From the NCBI GenBank assembly GCA_014650415.1, contig BMUX01000014.1:125261-189260 (forward strand): 64,000 nt of DNA. Reading direction: 5' to 3'. Numbering within the stretch: position 1 is the first letter of the stretch; each line of letters begins with the position of its first letter. Positions 9,034-17,250 of the stretch are shown here, piece by piece. This DNA comes from Streptomyces spiroverticillatus (GTDB taxonomy: Bacteria; Actinomycetota; Actinomycetes; Streptomycetales; Streptomycetaceae). The position numbers and the translations under genes were made by a program. The notes under the pieces were generated by a model, which did no database searches, was not told where the DNA came from, and saw nothing but the letters and a program-made list of their open reading frames with translations.

Positions 9034-9168
9034 GGTCGTACGTGTCGGGGTGCACCGCGTGCTCGTACGTGTCCGGGTGCACCGCGCGGTCGTACGTGTC
9101 CGGGTGCACCGCGCGGTCATACGCATCCGGGTGCACCGCGTGCTCGTACGCATCCGGGTGCACCGCCC
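9034..9168. repeat. 27-bp tandem repeat, five copies
   Basis: Five copies of a 27-bp unit (core CCGGGTGCACCGCG, with TCGTACG between cores) follow one another between gntK and gntP; the GGG of each core falls at 9048, 9075, 9102, 9129 and 9156. Copies differ at a few positions, as in TCGTACGTGT versus TCATACGCAT. The length is a multiple of three, and the minus strand can be read as a nine-residue repeat (HPDTYDRAV), but no start or product supports a gene. The GTGCAC palindrome within each unit could stack regulator sites or form small hairpins. Confidence 0.85.
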
Positions 9169-9185
9169 GCCAGCAGGCGCGGGCG

Positions 9186-9737
9186 TCACTGCGGCAACAG
9201 GCGCGGAAGCCGAGATCCGCCCTCCGTCGGCGGGCCGTAGGCGCGCAGGGCTTCGACCGCCCGCGCGGTGATCTCCGCAGGCGTGCCCGCGACATCGACG
9301 TCGACGCCCGCCTCGTCCGGCCCGAGCGGCTGGAGCGTGGCGAACTGCGAGTCGAGCAGCGCGGTCGGCATGAAGTGCCCCTGGCGCTGCGCCATCCGCC
9401 CCTCGATCAGTTCGCGCGAACCGGTCAGATGGACGAAGACGACGCCGGGAGCCGCCGCCCGGAGCCGGTCGCGGTAGCTGCGCTTCAGCGCCGAACTGCT
9501 GACGACGCCGCCGAGCCCGGCCCGGCCGTGCGCCCAGGAGCCGATGGCGTCGAGCCACGGCCAGCGGTCGTCGTCGGTCAGCGGGGTGCCGGACGACATC
9601 TTGGCGATGTTCGCCGGGGGGTGGAAGTCGTCGCCCTCGGCATAGGGAACGCCGAGCTGTGCTGCGAGCAGGGGACCGATCGTGGTCTTGCCGGTTCCTG
9701 CCACGCCCATCAGGACGACGACGTGGGGAGTATGCAT
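9186..9737 (-). CDS. gntK: Gluconokinase
   Basis: The 183-residue protein phosphorylates D-gluconate to 6-phosphogluconate with ATP, feeding the pentose phosphate pathway. The Walker A loop GVAGTGKT is at residues 11-18. YAEGDDFHPPANIAKMSSG and PLTDDDRWPWL are the signature substrate and lid motifs of thermoresistant-type gluconokinases, and SCALKRSYRD-like SSALKRSYRDRLR is present. The frame is open to 9770, but the ATG at 9737 has GAGG five nt upstream. It is divergent from the regulator at 9883 and followed by gntP. Confidence 0.92.
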   Translation of the reverse strand: MHTPHVVVLMGVAGTGKTTIGPLLAAQLGVPYAEGDDFHPPANIAKMSSGTPLTDDDRWPWLDAIGSWAHGRAGLGGVVSSSALKRSYRDRLRAAAPGVVFVHLTGSRELIEGRMAQRQGHFMPTALLDSQFATLQPLGPDEAGVDVDVAGTPAEITARAVEALRAYGPPTEGGSRLPRLLPQ

Positions 9738-9830
9738 TGCTGCCTCGCTGTCTTCTTCGACATCTCGCACGGCGGCCGGTCGTGCGTCCCGCCACTGAAA
9801 CCCATTAGGTCAGAGGAATTCAAGAGTGTG

Positions 9831-9844
9831 TGACTTAAAAGTCA
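9831..9844. promoter_or_regulatory. Candidate operator for the GntR/FadR-type regulator
   Basis: TGACTT-AA-AAGTCA is an inverted repeat with perfect 6-bp arms, and extends to GTGTGACTT/AAGTCATAC with one mismatch. It lies in the divergent gap between gntK and the regulator, the usual location of an autoregulatory site, and its AT content stands out. For GntR/FadR-family proteins similar 6+2 or 5+3 palindromes are known; the assignment here is inferred from position. Confidence 0.65.
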
Positions 9845-9882
9845 TACTTATTGCGGTCGCGGCTGCCTCGTAGTCTTGTGCC

Positions 9883-10584
9883 ATGACTGGACAGGCCCGA
9901 TGGCTGCACGCCCGCGTACTCGACACCCTCGGGCCCGCCATCACCGGAGGGCAGTACCCGCCGGGGAGCGTGCTGCTCACGGACGAGCTGTCCCAGGAGT
10001 TCGAGGTGTCCCGCTCCGTGATGCGCGAGGCGGTCCGGGTCCTGGAGTCCATGCACCTCGTGGAGTCGCGGCGCCGCGTCGGCGTGACCGTGCTGCCCAC
10101 CGAGGAGTGGAACGTCTACGACCCGCAGGTGATCCGCTGGCGCCTGGCCGGTGCCGACCGGCCCCGCCAGCTGCGCTCCCTCACCGTGCTACGCTCCGCG
10201 GTGGAGCCCGCGGCGGCGGGACTGGCCGCCCATCACGCCACCGCCGAGCAGTGCGCGGCCCTCACCGAGTGCGCCATCGGGATGGTCGCCCACTCGCGCG
10301 GTCAGCGGCTGGAGGGTTACCTCCTGCACGACATCGAGTTCCACCGGACGATCCTGAAGGCCTCCGGGAACGAGATGTTCGCCCGCCTCGGCGACGTGGT
10401 CGCCGAGGTGCTGGCCGGCCGCACCCACCACCGGGTGATGTTCGAGGACCCCGACCCGGCCGCGGTCACCCTGCACGTCAAGGTCGCCGAGGCGGTACGC
10501 GAGCGGGACGCCGCCCGGGCGGAGGAGCTGACCCGCCGGATCACGATCGGCGCCCTGGACGAACTGAACGTACTGGCCCCCTGA
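9883..10584 (+). CDS. FadR-subfamily GntR regulator, probable gluconate repressor
   Basis: The 233-residue protein has an N-terminal winged helix (residues about 10-75, EVSRSVMREAVRVLESMHLV as recognition region) and an all-helical FCD ligand domain (about 95-225) with the metal/ligand-binding histidines in HDIEFHRTIL and TLHVKVAEAV. FCD regulators sense carboxylated metabolites; gluconate or 6-phosphogluconate is the likely effector because gntK and gntP are divergent. The gene appears leaderless: TAGTCT at 9871-9876 is 6 nt before the ATG. Confidence 0.85.
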   Translation: MTGQARWLHARVLDTLGPAITGGQYPPGSVLLTDELSQEFEVSRSVMREAVRVLESMHLVESRRRVGVTVLPTEEWNVYDPQVIRWRLAGADRPRQLRSLTVLRSAVEPAAAGLAAHHATAEQCAALTECAIGMVAHSRGQRLEGYLLHDIEFHRTILKASGNEMFARLGDVVAEVLAGRTHHRVMFEDPDPAAVTLHVKVAEAVRERDAARAEELTRRITIGALDELNVLAP

Positions 10585-10670
10585 CCCCCTGCCCCGCCCG
10601 CTCCGGACGGGCGCAGACCGCGCGCGCAGCGCCCCGAGGCGGAGCCCCACGCACCACGTAACGTCATCGC

Positions 10671-11666
10671 GTGCCCTTCCTCGAAATATCCGACCTGGTC
10701 GTCGACCACGACCCCCGCACCCTCGTGCGGCTGCCCGTCCGCCGGGCGGATGTCGTCGCGCGGCTGCGCGACGCGGGCGACCTGCGCGGCGCGCGTATCG
10801 CCGCCGCGCTGCCCTGCGCCCCAGACGGAACCCTCGATCCGGTCGCCGTGGACCGCCGCTTGGTCGCCGTGCATACGGAACTCCAGCGCCTCAGCGAGGA
10901 GTTGCGGCTCGGCGCACGGGTCGCGGAGGTCCTGCGTCCACTGCTCGCCGCCCTCCGCGCCGGTGAAGTCGCCGGTCCGCTCAGGGTCGTCGACGTCGGC
11001 TGTGGTCTGGGCTATCTCGTACGGTGGCTGGCCGCGTCCGGTGTCCTGGGACCCGGCGTCGACCTGGTCGGCGTCGACTTCAACGCGGCGCTGATCGGGG
11101 AAGCGGACCGTCTGGCCCGGGCCGAGAACCTGGACTGCCGTTTCGTACGGGGAGACGCCTTCGCCCTCCCAGAGCCCGCCACGGTGTACGTGTCCACGGG
11201 CGTCCTCCACCACTTCAGGGGCCCGGCCCTCGACGCCTTCTTCGCGGCCCAGGCCCAGTCCAGTCCCCTGGCCACCGCCGCGGGCACCGCAGCCACCCCC
11301 GGCCCCGCCGCCTTCTGCCACTTCGACATCGCCGCCACCAGGCTCGCCCCGATCGGCACCTGGATCTTCCACCGTGCCCGGATGCGCGACCCGTTGGGGC
11401 GGCACGACGGTGTCATGTCGGCCCGTCGCACCCACGACGACGCCACCCTGCTGAAGGCCGCCGCCCGCGCGGAAGGCTTGGTTCCGCTCGTCTACGAGCC
11501 CCGCACCCGCAGCAATCCCTTCTGCACCACCGTGCGCCCGGTCCTCGGCCTGCGCCCGGACCTGGTCCCCGCGCTCCAAACGGCCCTGGACCGCACCGCA
11601 TCCGGCCGCCTCACCGGCGATCTCGCCGACGTCCTCGCCCGCCCCACCCCACGGACCGCCCGATGA
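10671..11666 (+). CDS. Class I SAM-dependent methyltransferase
   Basis: The 331-residue protein has the SAM-binding motif I VVDVGCGLGYLVRWLA at about residue 107, an acidic loop VGVDFNAALI, and STGVLHHFRG as motif IV-like segment. The N-terminal 100 residues and the insertion around 190-210 are not part of the core fold. The substrate is unknown. The gene starts with GTG and looks leaderless (TAACGT at 10659-10664, 6 nt upstream). Its stop overlaps the next start (ATGA), so it forms an operon with a small membrane protein. Confidence 0.8.
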   Translation: MPFLEISDLVVDHDPRTLVRLPVRRADVVARLRDAGDLRGARIAAALPCAPDGTLDPVAVDRRLVAVHTELQRLSEELRLGARVAEVLRPLLAALRAGEVAGPLRVVDVGCGLGYLVRWLAASGVLGPGVDLVGVDFNAALIGEADRLARAENLDCRFVRGDAFALPEPATVYVSTGVLHHFRGPALDAFFAAQAQSSPLATAAGTAATPGPAAFCHFDIAATRLAPIGTWIFHRARMRDPLGRHDGVMSARRTHDDATLLKAAARAEGLVPLVYEPRTRSNPFCTTVRPVLGLRPDLVPALQTALDRTASGRLTGDLADVLARPTPRTAR

Positions 11667-12166
11667 ACGCCCTCCTGCTCGCCGCCCTTGCCCTGATCGA
11701 CGCGGCGTTCGCGGGCTTCCGCGCCTATGCGGGCCGGGACGGCCGCATCCGCAAATCCGGCCCCACCCGCAGCGCTGCCCTCCGCGGACTCACCATCGGC
11801 GCCCTCGCACTGACCGTGACCTCCGCCTTCACCACCGCCGTCCTCCTCCTCGGCGGAAACCCCGCTGTCCGCTACGCCGAACTCGACGCCGCAGCAGGCC
11901 GGATGCTGCTCGTGCACGCCCCGTACACCGCGATCGTGGCCGCGAGCCTCGCCTGCTACTTCTGGGGCCCCTTCCGCGCCAGCACGCTGGCCGTGGTGAT
12001 CGGCCTCGGCCCGCTGACCCTGCTGCGCCCACTGGTCGTACTCGTCGGGGCCGTTGCCGCCGCCTGGGGCTCACTCCCGGCCGCCGCCGTCGCCGTGGCC
12101 GCCTCGGCCGGTGTCCTCCTGGTCGAACCACTCACCCACCGCAAGTGGTACGCACATCCGGTCTGA
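11663..12166 (+). CDS. Small integral membrane protein
   Basis: The 167-residue protein has four or five hydrophobic segments (for example LLLAALALIDAAFAGF, ALTVTSAFTTAVLLL, AIVAASLACYFWGPF) and a short basic loop after the first. It starts inside the methyltransferase stop codon (ATGA) and is therefore translationally coupled to it. No family is recognised; the coupling suggests the methyltransferase may act on a membrane-linked substrate, but that is a guess. A perfect 17-bp-arm hairpin ends the operon. Confidence 0.7.
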   Translation: MNALLLAALALIDAAFAGFRAYAGRDGRIRKSGPTRSAALRGLTIGALALTVTSAFTTAVLLLGGNPAVRYAELDAAAGRMLLVHAPYTAIVAASLACYFWGPFRASTLAVVIGLGPLTLLRPLVVLVGAVAAAWGSLPAAAVAVAASAGVLLVEPLTHRKWYAHPV

Positions 12167-12217
12167 CCCACGACCACCGCCCCCAATCGCCGGAACCTGG
12201 GCCGCGCGGCAGGTGTA

Positions 12218-12251
12218 CGTCCGGAGCGGGCACCGGTGCCCGCTCCGGACG
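12218..12251. terminator. Terminator, perfect 34-bp palindrome
   Basis: CGTCCGGAGCGGGCACC is followed directly by its exact reverse complement, 52 bp after the methyltransferase operon. The neighbouring sequence on the other side is read from the minus strand, so it can stop transcription from both directions. Confidence 0.8.
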
Positions 12252-12268
12252 CTGCGTTCGCGCGCCGG

Positions 12269-12466
12269 TCAGTCCAGGCCCACCGCGCCGACCGGTGCCG
12301 GGCAGACCCTTCGGCCCTGGTGGTCGAAGACGTACAGCTGAGCCAGATCGACGAGCAGCGGCACCTGGGCGCCGCCCCTCAACTGCAGGTGCACCAGCAC
12401 TTCGTGCCCCTGGTACTCGACGTGCTCCACGATCCCGCTCAGCGTCGCCTGAAGGCAGGCGGGAGG
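12269..12466 (-). pseudogene. C-terminal remnant of an ABC transporter ATPase (TOBE domain)
   Basis: On the minus strand an open stretch ending at TGA (12271-12269) reads GIVEHVEYQGHEVLVHLQL, then LLVDLAQLYVFDHQGRRVCP. This is the pattern of the TOBE domain at the end of MalK/UgpC-type import ATPases (strand, EH-x-GxE, V-x-V, later VxLFD). The ATPase core is missing: sequence upstream is the end of the histidine kinase gene. It is therefore a 5'-deleted remnant of about 65 codons. Confidence 0.6.
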
Positions 12467-12479
12467 CCGGGATCGGCAC

Positions 12480-13676
12480 TCAGGGGAATCGCAGGGTGAG
12501 GGTGAGGCCGCCCTCCGGGCCCGGTTGTGCCGTCAGCGTCGCGTGGTGGGCCTCGGCGATCGAGGCGGCGATGGACAGGCCCAGGCCGTGGCCGGTGGTG
12601 GCGGTGCGGTCGCCGTCGAGGCGGCGGAAGGGCTCGAACAGGTCGGGGACGCGGTGGGCGGGGACGTGGGGGCCGGTGTTGGTGACCGTCACGGTCGAGG
12701 AGTCGATCCGTACGAGGACATGACCGCCGGGGCGGTTGTACTGGACGGCGTTGCGGATCAGGTTGGTCAGCAGGTGGCGCAGGAGAACGGGATCGCCCGA
12801 CACGGTCGACGGGGTGTGCGCCTCGATGTCGACATGCAGGCCGGTCCCGGCGGCGAGCGGGGCGACGTCGGCGGTGGCGGCGCGGGCCGTGGCGGCGAGG
12901 TCCACCGGCTCGGTCCGCTCCAGTCCGCGATCGCTGCGGGCGAGCAACAGGAGGGCGTTGACCAGCTGTTCCGCCTCGCGGTTGGCGGTCAGCAGATCCT
13001 CGCGTACGTCGGCGAGTTCGTCGGGCAGGGGGTCGGCGAGACCGACCTGGAGGGTGGTGCGCTGGACCGCGAGCGGCGTCTTGAGTTCGTGGGAGGCGTT
13101 GGCGACGAAGCGGCGTTGGCTCTCGAAGGACTTCTCCAGCCGGTCGAGCATGGTGTCGAAGGTGTCGGCGAGGCGGTGGAGTTCGTCGTCGGGGCCGGTG
13201 AGGGCGAGGCGTTGGTGCAGGTTCTGTTCGCTGATGCGACGGGCGGCCTCCGTCATGGAGACGACCGGGCGCAGGGCCCGTCCGGCCAGCCACCGGCCGA
13301 GCAGCCCGGCCAGGACGGCCATGACGAGGAGGCCGACGGCGGACCAGAGCACCATCTGGCGCAGGGCGGTGTCCTGGACGGCCTGCACGGTCTGGTCGAT
13401 CTTCTGGATCATGGCGACGTCGCCCGGAGGCTCCCGTACGGGGTCGGAGCCGGTCGGGTGCAGGGACTCGGAGGGTGGCACCTGTCCGGACGGCAGGTCT
13501 CCGTACGTGACCGAGATCCCCTGGACCTGCTGGTTCGTTCCGTAGCGGGCGAGCAGCACGACGAACGCGAGCAGGCCGACGCCCGCGAGCAGGAAGAGTC
13601 CGGAGAAGGCCACGGTCAGCCGGGCACGGAAGGGCAGCCGGTTCAGCATCCCGCGAAGGCCTCGAAGGCTCGGCAT
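12480..13676 (-). CDS. Two-component sensor histidine kinase
   Basis: The 398-residue kinase has two membrane helices (residues about 15-40 and 120-145) around a 75-residue extracytoplasmic loop, then HAMP (LGRWLAGRALRPVVSMTEAA), DHp with the phospho-accepting histidine in ANASHELKTPLAV, and a HATPase_c domain with NLIRNAVQYN (N box), GHGLGLSIAASIAEAH (G box). It follows the response regulator by 17 nt and is divergent from two FtsX-type permeases and an ABC ATPase. This layout matches sensors that detect cell-envelope-active compounds and switch on an ABC pump. Confidence 0.9.
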   Translation of the reverse strand: MPSLRGLRGMLNRLPFRARLTVAFSGLFLLAGVGLLAFVVLLARYGTNQQVQGISVTYGDLPSGQVPPSESLHPTGSDPVREPPGDVAMIQKIDQTVQAVQDTALRQMVLWSAVGLLVMAVLAGLLGRWLAGRALRPVVSMTEAARRISEQNLHQRLALTGPDDELHRLADTFDTMLDRLEKSFESQRRFVANASHELKTPLAVQRTTLQVGLADPLPDELADVREDLLTANREAEQLVNALLLLARSDRGLERTEPVDLAATARAATADVAPLAAGTGLHVDIEAHTPSTVSGDPVLLRHLLTNLIRNAVQYNRPGGHVLVRIDSSTVTVTNTGPHVPAHRVPDLFEPFRRLDGDRTATTGHGLGLSIAASIAEAHHATLTAQPGPEGGLTLTLRFP

Positions 13677-13693
13677 CCCCCGAAACCTCTGGT

Positions 13694-14365
13694 TCAGTCG
13701 CACAGCCGGTAGCCCTCTCCCTTGTCGGCCAGGATCAGGCAGGCGTCGCCGAGTTTGCCGCGCAGGCGGCTGACAGTGGTGCGTACCGCGCTGGTGCGGG
13801 GATCGAGGTGTTCGTCCCAGACGGTACGGACGAGCTCGTCGTGCGCCACCGGTGCCCCGGCGGCCCTCAGCAGCAGCCGCAGGACCGCCGTCTCCTTCGG
13901 TGAAAGCTCCAGTGCCCTGCCGTCCACGAACACCTCCCGCCGCACCTCGTCCAGGGTGATGGCCCCGAAGCTCAGCACGGCGGGGGGCGGCTTGGGGGCG
14001 CGCCGGCTCAGTGCCCGTATCCGGGCGACGAGCTCGGTGAAGTCGAAGGGCTTGGCCAGGTAGTCGTCGGCGCCCAGCGCGGTGAGGCCGTAGATCCGGT
14101 CCGTGAGCTCGCCGGCCGCGGTCAGCATCAGGATCCTGGGCGGGTCGGTGAGCTCCCGCAGTCGCCTGCACACCTCGTCGCCGCTCATGACCGGCAGGTC
14201 GCGGTCGAGGACCAGTACGTCGTAGGCGGTGAGCAGACACATCCGCTCGGCCTCGTCGCCGGTGGCAGCGATGTCGACGGCCATCGCCTGGCGGCGCAGG
14301 CCGGTGGCGATGGTGCGGGCGAGGACACGGTGATCCTCGGCTACCAGGACTCTCATGCCTTCCAT
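13694..14365 (-). CDS. Response regulator, OmpR/PhoB family
   Basis: The 223-residue protein has a receiver domain with acidic pocket ED (10-11), phospho-acceptor D54 in LVLDRDLPVM and K in YLAKPFDF, followed by a winged-helix DNA-binding domain (about residues 130-222, TSAVRTTVSRLRGKLG as recognition helix region). It is first in the minus-strand operon with its kinase. A start 9 nt further in (MRVLVAEDH) is possible. A likely binding site is the inverted repeat at 14392-14455 in the shared promoter gap. Confidence 0.9.
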   Translation of the reverse strand: MEGMRVLVAEDHRVLARTIATGLRRQAMAVDIAATGDEAERMCLLTAYDVLVLDRDLPVMSGDEVCRRLRELTDPPRILMLTAAGELTDRIYGLTALGADDYLAKPFDFTELVARIRALSRRAPKPPPAVLSFGAITLDEVRREVFVDGRALELSPKETAVLRLLLRAAGAPVAHDELVRTVWDEHLDPRTSAVRTTVSRLRGKLGDACLILADKGEGYRLCD

Positions 14366-14391
14366 GAAACCAAGATCACGATTGCAGTCGC

Positions 14392-14455
14392 ATAAGGGCG
14401 CAAAGGCATGCCCTCCGCCTCGTCGCCCGCCGTAGCGCCCGGTGCGCGCCCTTAT
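14392..14455. promoter_or_regulatory. Long-spaced inverted repeat in the divergent promoter
   Basis: ATAAGGGCGC (14392-14401) and its exact reverse complement GCGCCCTTAT (14446-14455) flank 44 bp between the response regulator and the first permease gene. A third related half (GCGCTTATCC) follows at about 14468-14477. Repeated CTTATCC halves in this position are good candidates for response-regulator binding and auto-regulation. Confidence 0.55.
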
Positions 14456-14509
14456 CCCGCTGTAACGCGCTTATCCACCTGCAAACACCCGGCTGCTTCT
14501 GTCATCGGC

Positions 14510-15775
14510 ATGAACTTCGTCAAACGCGCCGGGATGAGCCTGAGTGCCAGAAAGTCCAGGACCGCGGCCCTGCTGGCGATCTTCGTCGTCCTCTGCACCC
14601 TGCTCTTCGGCGGATTCCTGTTGCAGAGCGCCGCCGCCCGGCAGGAAGCGGACGCGGAGCGCACCATCGGCGTGGACGTCACCGTCCGGGACAAGGCCCT
14701 CACCCCCGCCCTCGTCGACCGGATCGGTGCCTCGGACCCGGTGCACCGCCACAACGCCGAGCTTCGGGTACGGGCCGACGCCAAGGGCATGACACCGCTG
14801 GCCCCGCAGGGTCCGAAGCCGCCCGGCTCCGGTGCCGACAAGTACCGGCTGACCGTGAACGGCGTGCGCGACTCGGGCATGCTGCTGCCCTTCTCGTACG
14901 GCTCGATGAAAATCACGGCGGGCCGGGGCATCACGCCCCAGGACGCGGGCCAAAACGTCGTACTGATCGAACAGCGCCTGGCCGACAAGAACCGCCTGAC
15001 CGTGGGCGACACCGTCCGCGTGCTCGCGGCGGACGGCACCCGCTCCCTCCCTCTCACGGTCGTCGGCGTCTTCCGCGACCGGGCCCAGGACCCGACGTCG
15101 TGGCGGCCGCCGCACGAACTGCCGGGCAATGTGCTGTACGTACCGGTGGGCACCGCCCAGGAACTCGGCGGCGCCACCGCTCGTGTCAGCGAGGCGGTCT
15201 TCAAGATCGGCTCACCGGACCAGGCGCAGCGACTGCACGCGCAGACCGAGCAGCTCCTGGGCACGGGCGGCTTCGAATTCCGCGTCAACGACAAGGCGTA
15301 CAAGGACCAGGTCCGCCCCATCCAGCGGGTCGGAACCTTCGCAGGGCTGATCGTCTGGGTGATCGCCCTGGCCGGGGCGCTGACCCTCGGCCTGATCGTG
15401 GCCCTGCAGATCCGCGAGCGGCGCGCCGAGCTCGGGGTGCTGCTCGCGGTGGGCGAGAAGAAGTGGAAGCTCATCGGCCAGCACGCCGTGGAGATGGCCG
15501 CCGTGGCGCTGCCCGCCGTGGCACTCGCCGCCCTGGCCGGCTCGCTCGCCGGGCAGAGCGCCGGTGACGCGCTGCTCGGCCGCCAGGACAAGAAGCCGGA
15601 CCCCGTGGCCCTGACCCCGAAGGCCGAGATCGCGCCGCCTTCGGTACGGGTCGAACCCGCCGCCGTCGGCAAGGTCGCCGGGATCGCGCTCGGGATCTCG
15701 CTGGTCTCCACCGTCGTACCCGGCATCGGGATCCTGCGCCTGCACCCGCGCTCCATCCTCACCGACACCGAGTAG
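14510..15775 (+). CDS. FtsX-like ABC transporter permease
   Basis: The 421-residue protein starts MNFVKRAGMSLSARKSRTAA, the same start as the next gene. It has one N-terminal membrane helix, a large extracellular domain (about residues 50-280, MacB periplasmic-core type) and three C-terminal helices (FtsX fold, ALTLGLIVALQIRERRAELG). Such permeases pair with a LolD/MacB-type ATPase to export or sense antimicrobial peptides. A possible in-frame extension to 14408 is not favoured because it hides the conserved start. It has no clear Shine-Dalgarno. Confidence 0.85.
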   Translation: MNFVKRAGMSLSARKSRTAALLAIFVVLCTLLFGGFLLQSAAARQEADAERTIGVDVTVRDKALTPALVDRIGASDPVHRHNAELRVRADAKGMTPLAPQGPKPPGSGADKYRLTVNGVRDSGMLLPFSYGSMKITAGRGITPQDAGQNVVLIEQRLADKNRLTVGDTVRVLAADGTRSLPLTVVGVFRDRAQDPTSWRPPHELPGNVLYVPVGTAQELGGATARVSEAVFKIGSPDQAQRLHAQTEQLLGTGGFEFRVNDKAYKDQVRPIQRVGTFAGLIVWVIALAGALTLGLIVALQIRERRAELGVLLAVGEKKWKLIGQHAVEMAAVALPAVALAALAGSLAGQSAGDALLGRQDKKPDPVALTPKAEIAPPSVRVEPAAVGKVAGIALGISLVSTVVPGIGILRLHPRSILTDTE

Positions 15776-15852
15776 CCGTCCTCCGACCACGACACCCCAC
15801 AGCCACCCAGACTCCCCCACCCACCCACCCGGACCGAGAGAGCCGCATCCCC

Positions 15853-17244
15853 ATGAACTTCGTCAAACGCGCCGGGCTCAGCCTGTGGGCCCGCAAGGGC
15901 CGCACCCTCATCACCCTCGCCACCTTCCTCGTCATCTCCGTGATGGTGCTGGCAGGCATCCTGATCAACAACGCGACCGCCCGCGCCGAACGCGACGCCA
16001 AACGCTCCGTGGGCGCCGAGGTCAACCTCGACATCGACATGAGCCAGTTGGCGGGCTCCGGGCAGATGCAGGCTCCGAGCATCGCCGCCTCGACCGTCGA
16101 CAAGCTCGGGTCCCTGCCCCAGGTGCAGAAGTACACGTACTCGATGTGGGACCGCGCCCTCCTCAAGGGCACGTACAAACTGGTCAAGGGCGGGGCGAAC
16201 GACCCCATGGCCGACGCCATGGGCCCCGGCGGCACGATGAGCATCGGGGTTCTGGACTCCTCCCTGCTGCCCGACTTCCGCAGCGGCAAGACCACCCTCC
16301 TGTCGGGCAAGCACCTCACGGCAGCCGACAAGGACAAGAAGCTGCTCCTGGTCGAGGAGCGGCTGGCCAAGCAGAACGGCCTCAAGGTCGGCGACATGCT
16401 CCCGCTGACCGGCAACGACGAGAAGACGACGGCCGACTTCACCGTCGCCGGGATCTACCGCGACCCGCGCGCCACGACCGAGGCAGACCCCGAGTACGGC
16501 ACCAGCCCGGCCAACATGCTGTACGGGACGGTGGGCGGCCTGACCTCGCTCAGCCCCGAGAACACCGGCCCCCGCCAGGTCGGCAAGGCGACCTTCCTGC
16601 TCCAGGACGCCGACGCCCAGGGCCCGTTCAAGGACGAGGCGAAGAAGGCGGCAGGCGAGGCGCTCAACGGCTTCAAACTGGACGCCAACGACAAGGCCGT
16701 CCAGCAGATGACGGGCCCACTGGAGAGCATCCGCTCCACCGCCACCCTCGCCATGTGGCTGATGGGCCTCGCCGGCGCGGCCGTCCTCGCCCTCCTGGTC
16801 AACCTCGCCGTCAAGCAGCGGCGCACGGAGTACGGCGTCCTGCTGGCGATGGGCGAGAAGAAGGGCCGGCTCATCGCCCAGCAGGCCCTGGAGATCGTGG
16901 TCGTCGCAGCCCTCGCCATCGGCCTCAGCTCCCTCTTCGCCCCGCAGTTGACCCAGAGCGCGGGGCAGGCGCTGCTCGGCAAGGAGGCCTCCGCAGCCGA
17001 GCAGAAGATCAACTCCTGGAAGCCCCCGGCCCCCGGCAGCACCGGCCTCGACCAGGGCATCGACCCGAACGACCGGCCCGTGGAGAACGCCGACCCCATC
17101 GACAAGATCACCGTCGCACTCGACCCGGCGGACCTCGCCACCGTCGCCGGCATCGGCCTGGGCATCGCCTTGCTCGCCACCGCGCTCCCCGCCGCGTCCG
17201 TGCTTCGCCTGAGCCCCCGCACCATCCTCACGAAGGGCAAGTGA
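15853..17244 (+). CDS. FtsX-like ABC transporter permease, paralogue of the upstream gene
   Basis: The 463-residue protein begins MNFVKRAGLSLWARKGRTL and shares the layout of its neighbour: one N-terminal helix, an extracellular core of about 260 residues, then three helices with LLVNLAVKQRRTEYGVLLAMG. The two evidently arose by duplication and are likely to form a heterodimer. The ATPase follows 6 nt later, so the three genes form one operon divergent from the two-component system. Confidence 0.88.
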   Translation: MNFVKRAGLSLWARKGRTLITLATFLVISVMVLAGILINNATARAERDAKRSVGAEVNLDIDMSQLAGSGQMQAPSIAASTVDKLGSLPQVQKYTYSMWDRALLKGTYKLVKGGANDPMADAMGPGGTMSIGVLDSSLLPDFRSGKTTLLSGKHLTAADKDKKLLLVEERLAKQNGLKVGDMLPLTGNDEKTTADFTVAGIYRDPRATTEADPEYGTSPANMLYGTVGGLTSLSPENTGPRQVGKATFLLQDADAQGPFKDEAKKAAGEALNGFKLDANDKAVQQMTGPLESIRSTATLAMWLMGLAGAAVLALLVNLAVKQRRTEYGVLLAMGEKKGRLIAQQALEIVVVAALAIGLSSLFAPQLTQSAGQALLGKEASAAEQKINSWKPPAPGSTGLDQGIDPNDRPVENADPIDKITVALDPADLATVAGIGLGIALLATALPAASVLRLSPRTILTKGK

Positions 17245-17250
17245 CCCCCC

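Noticed and set aside
9034-9168. CRISPR array
   Set aside because: The 27-bp units are contiguous, with no unique spacers between them; this is a tandem repeat.
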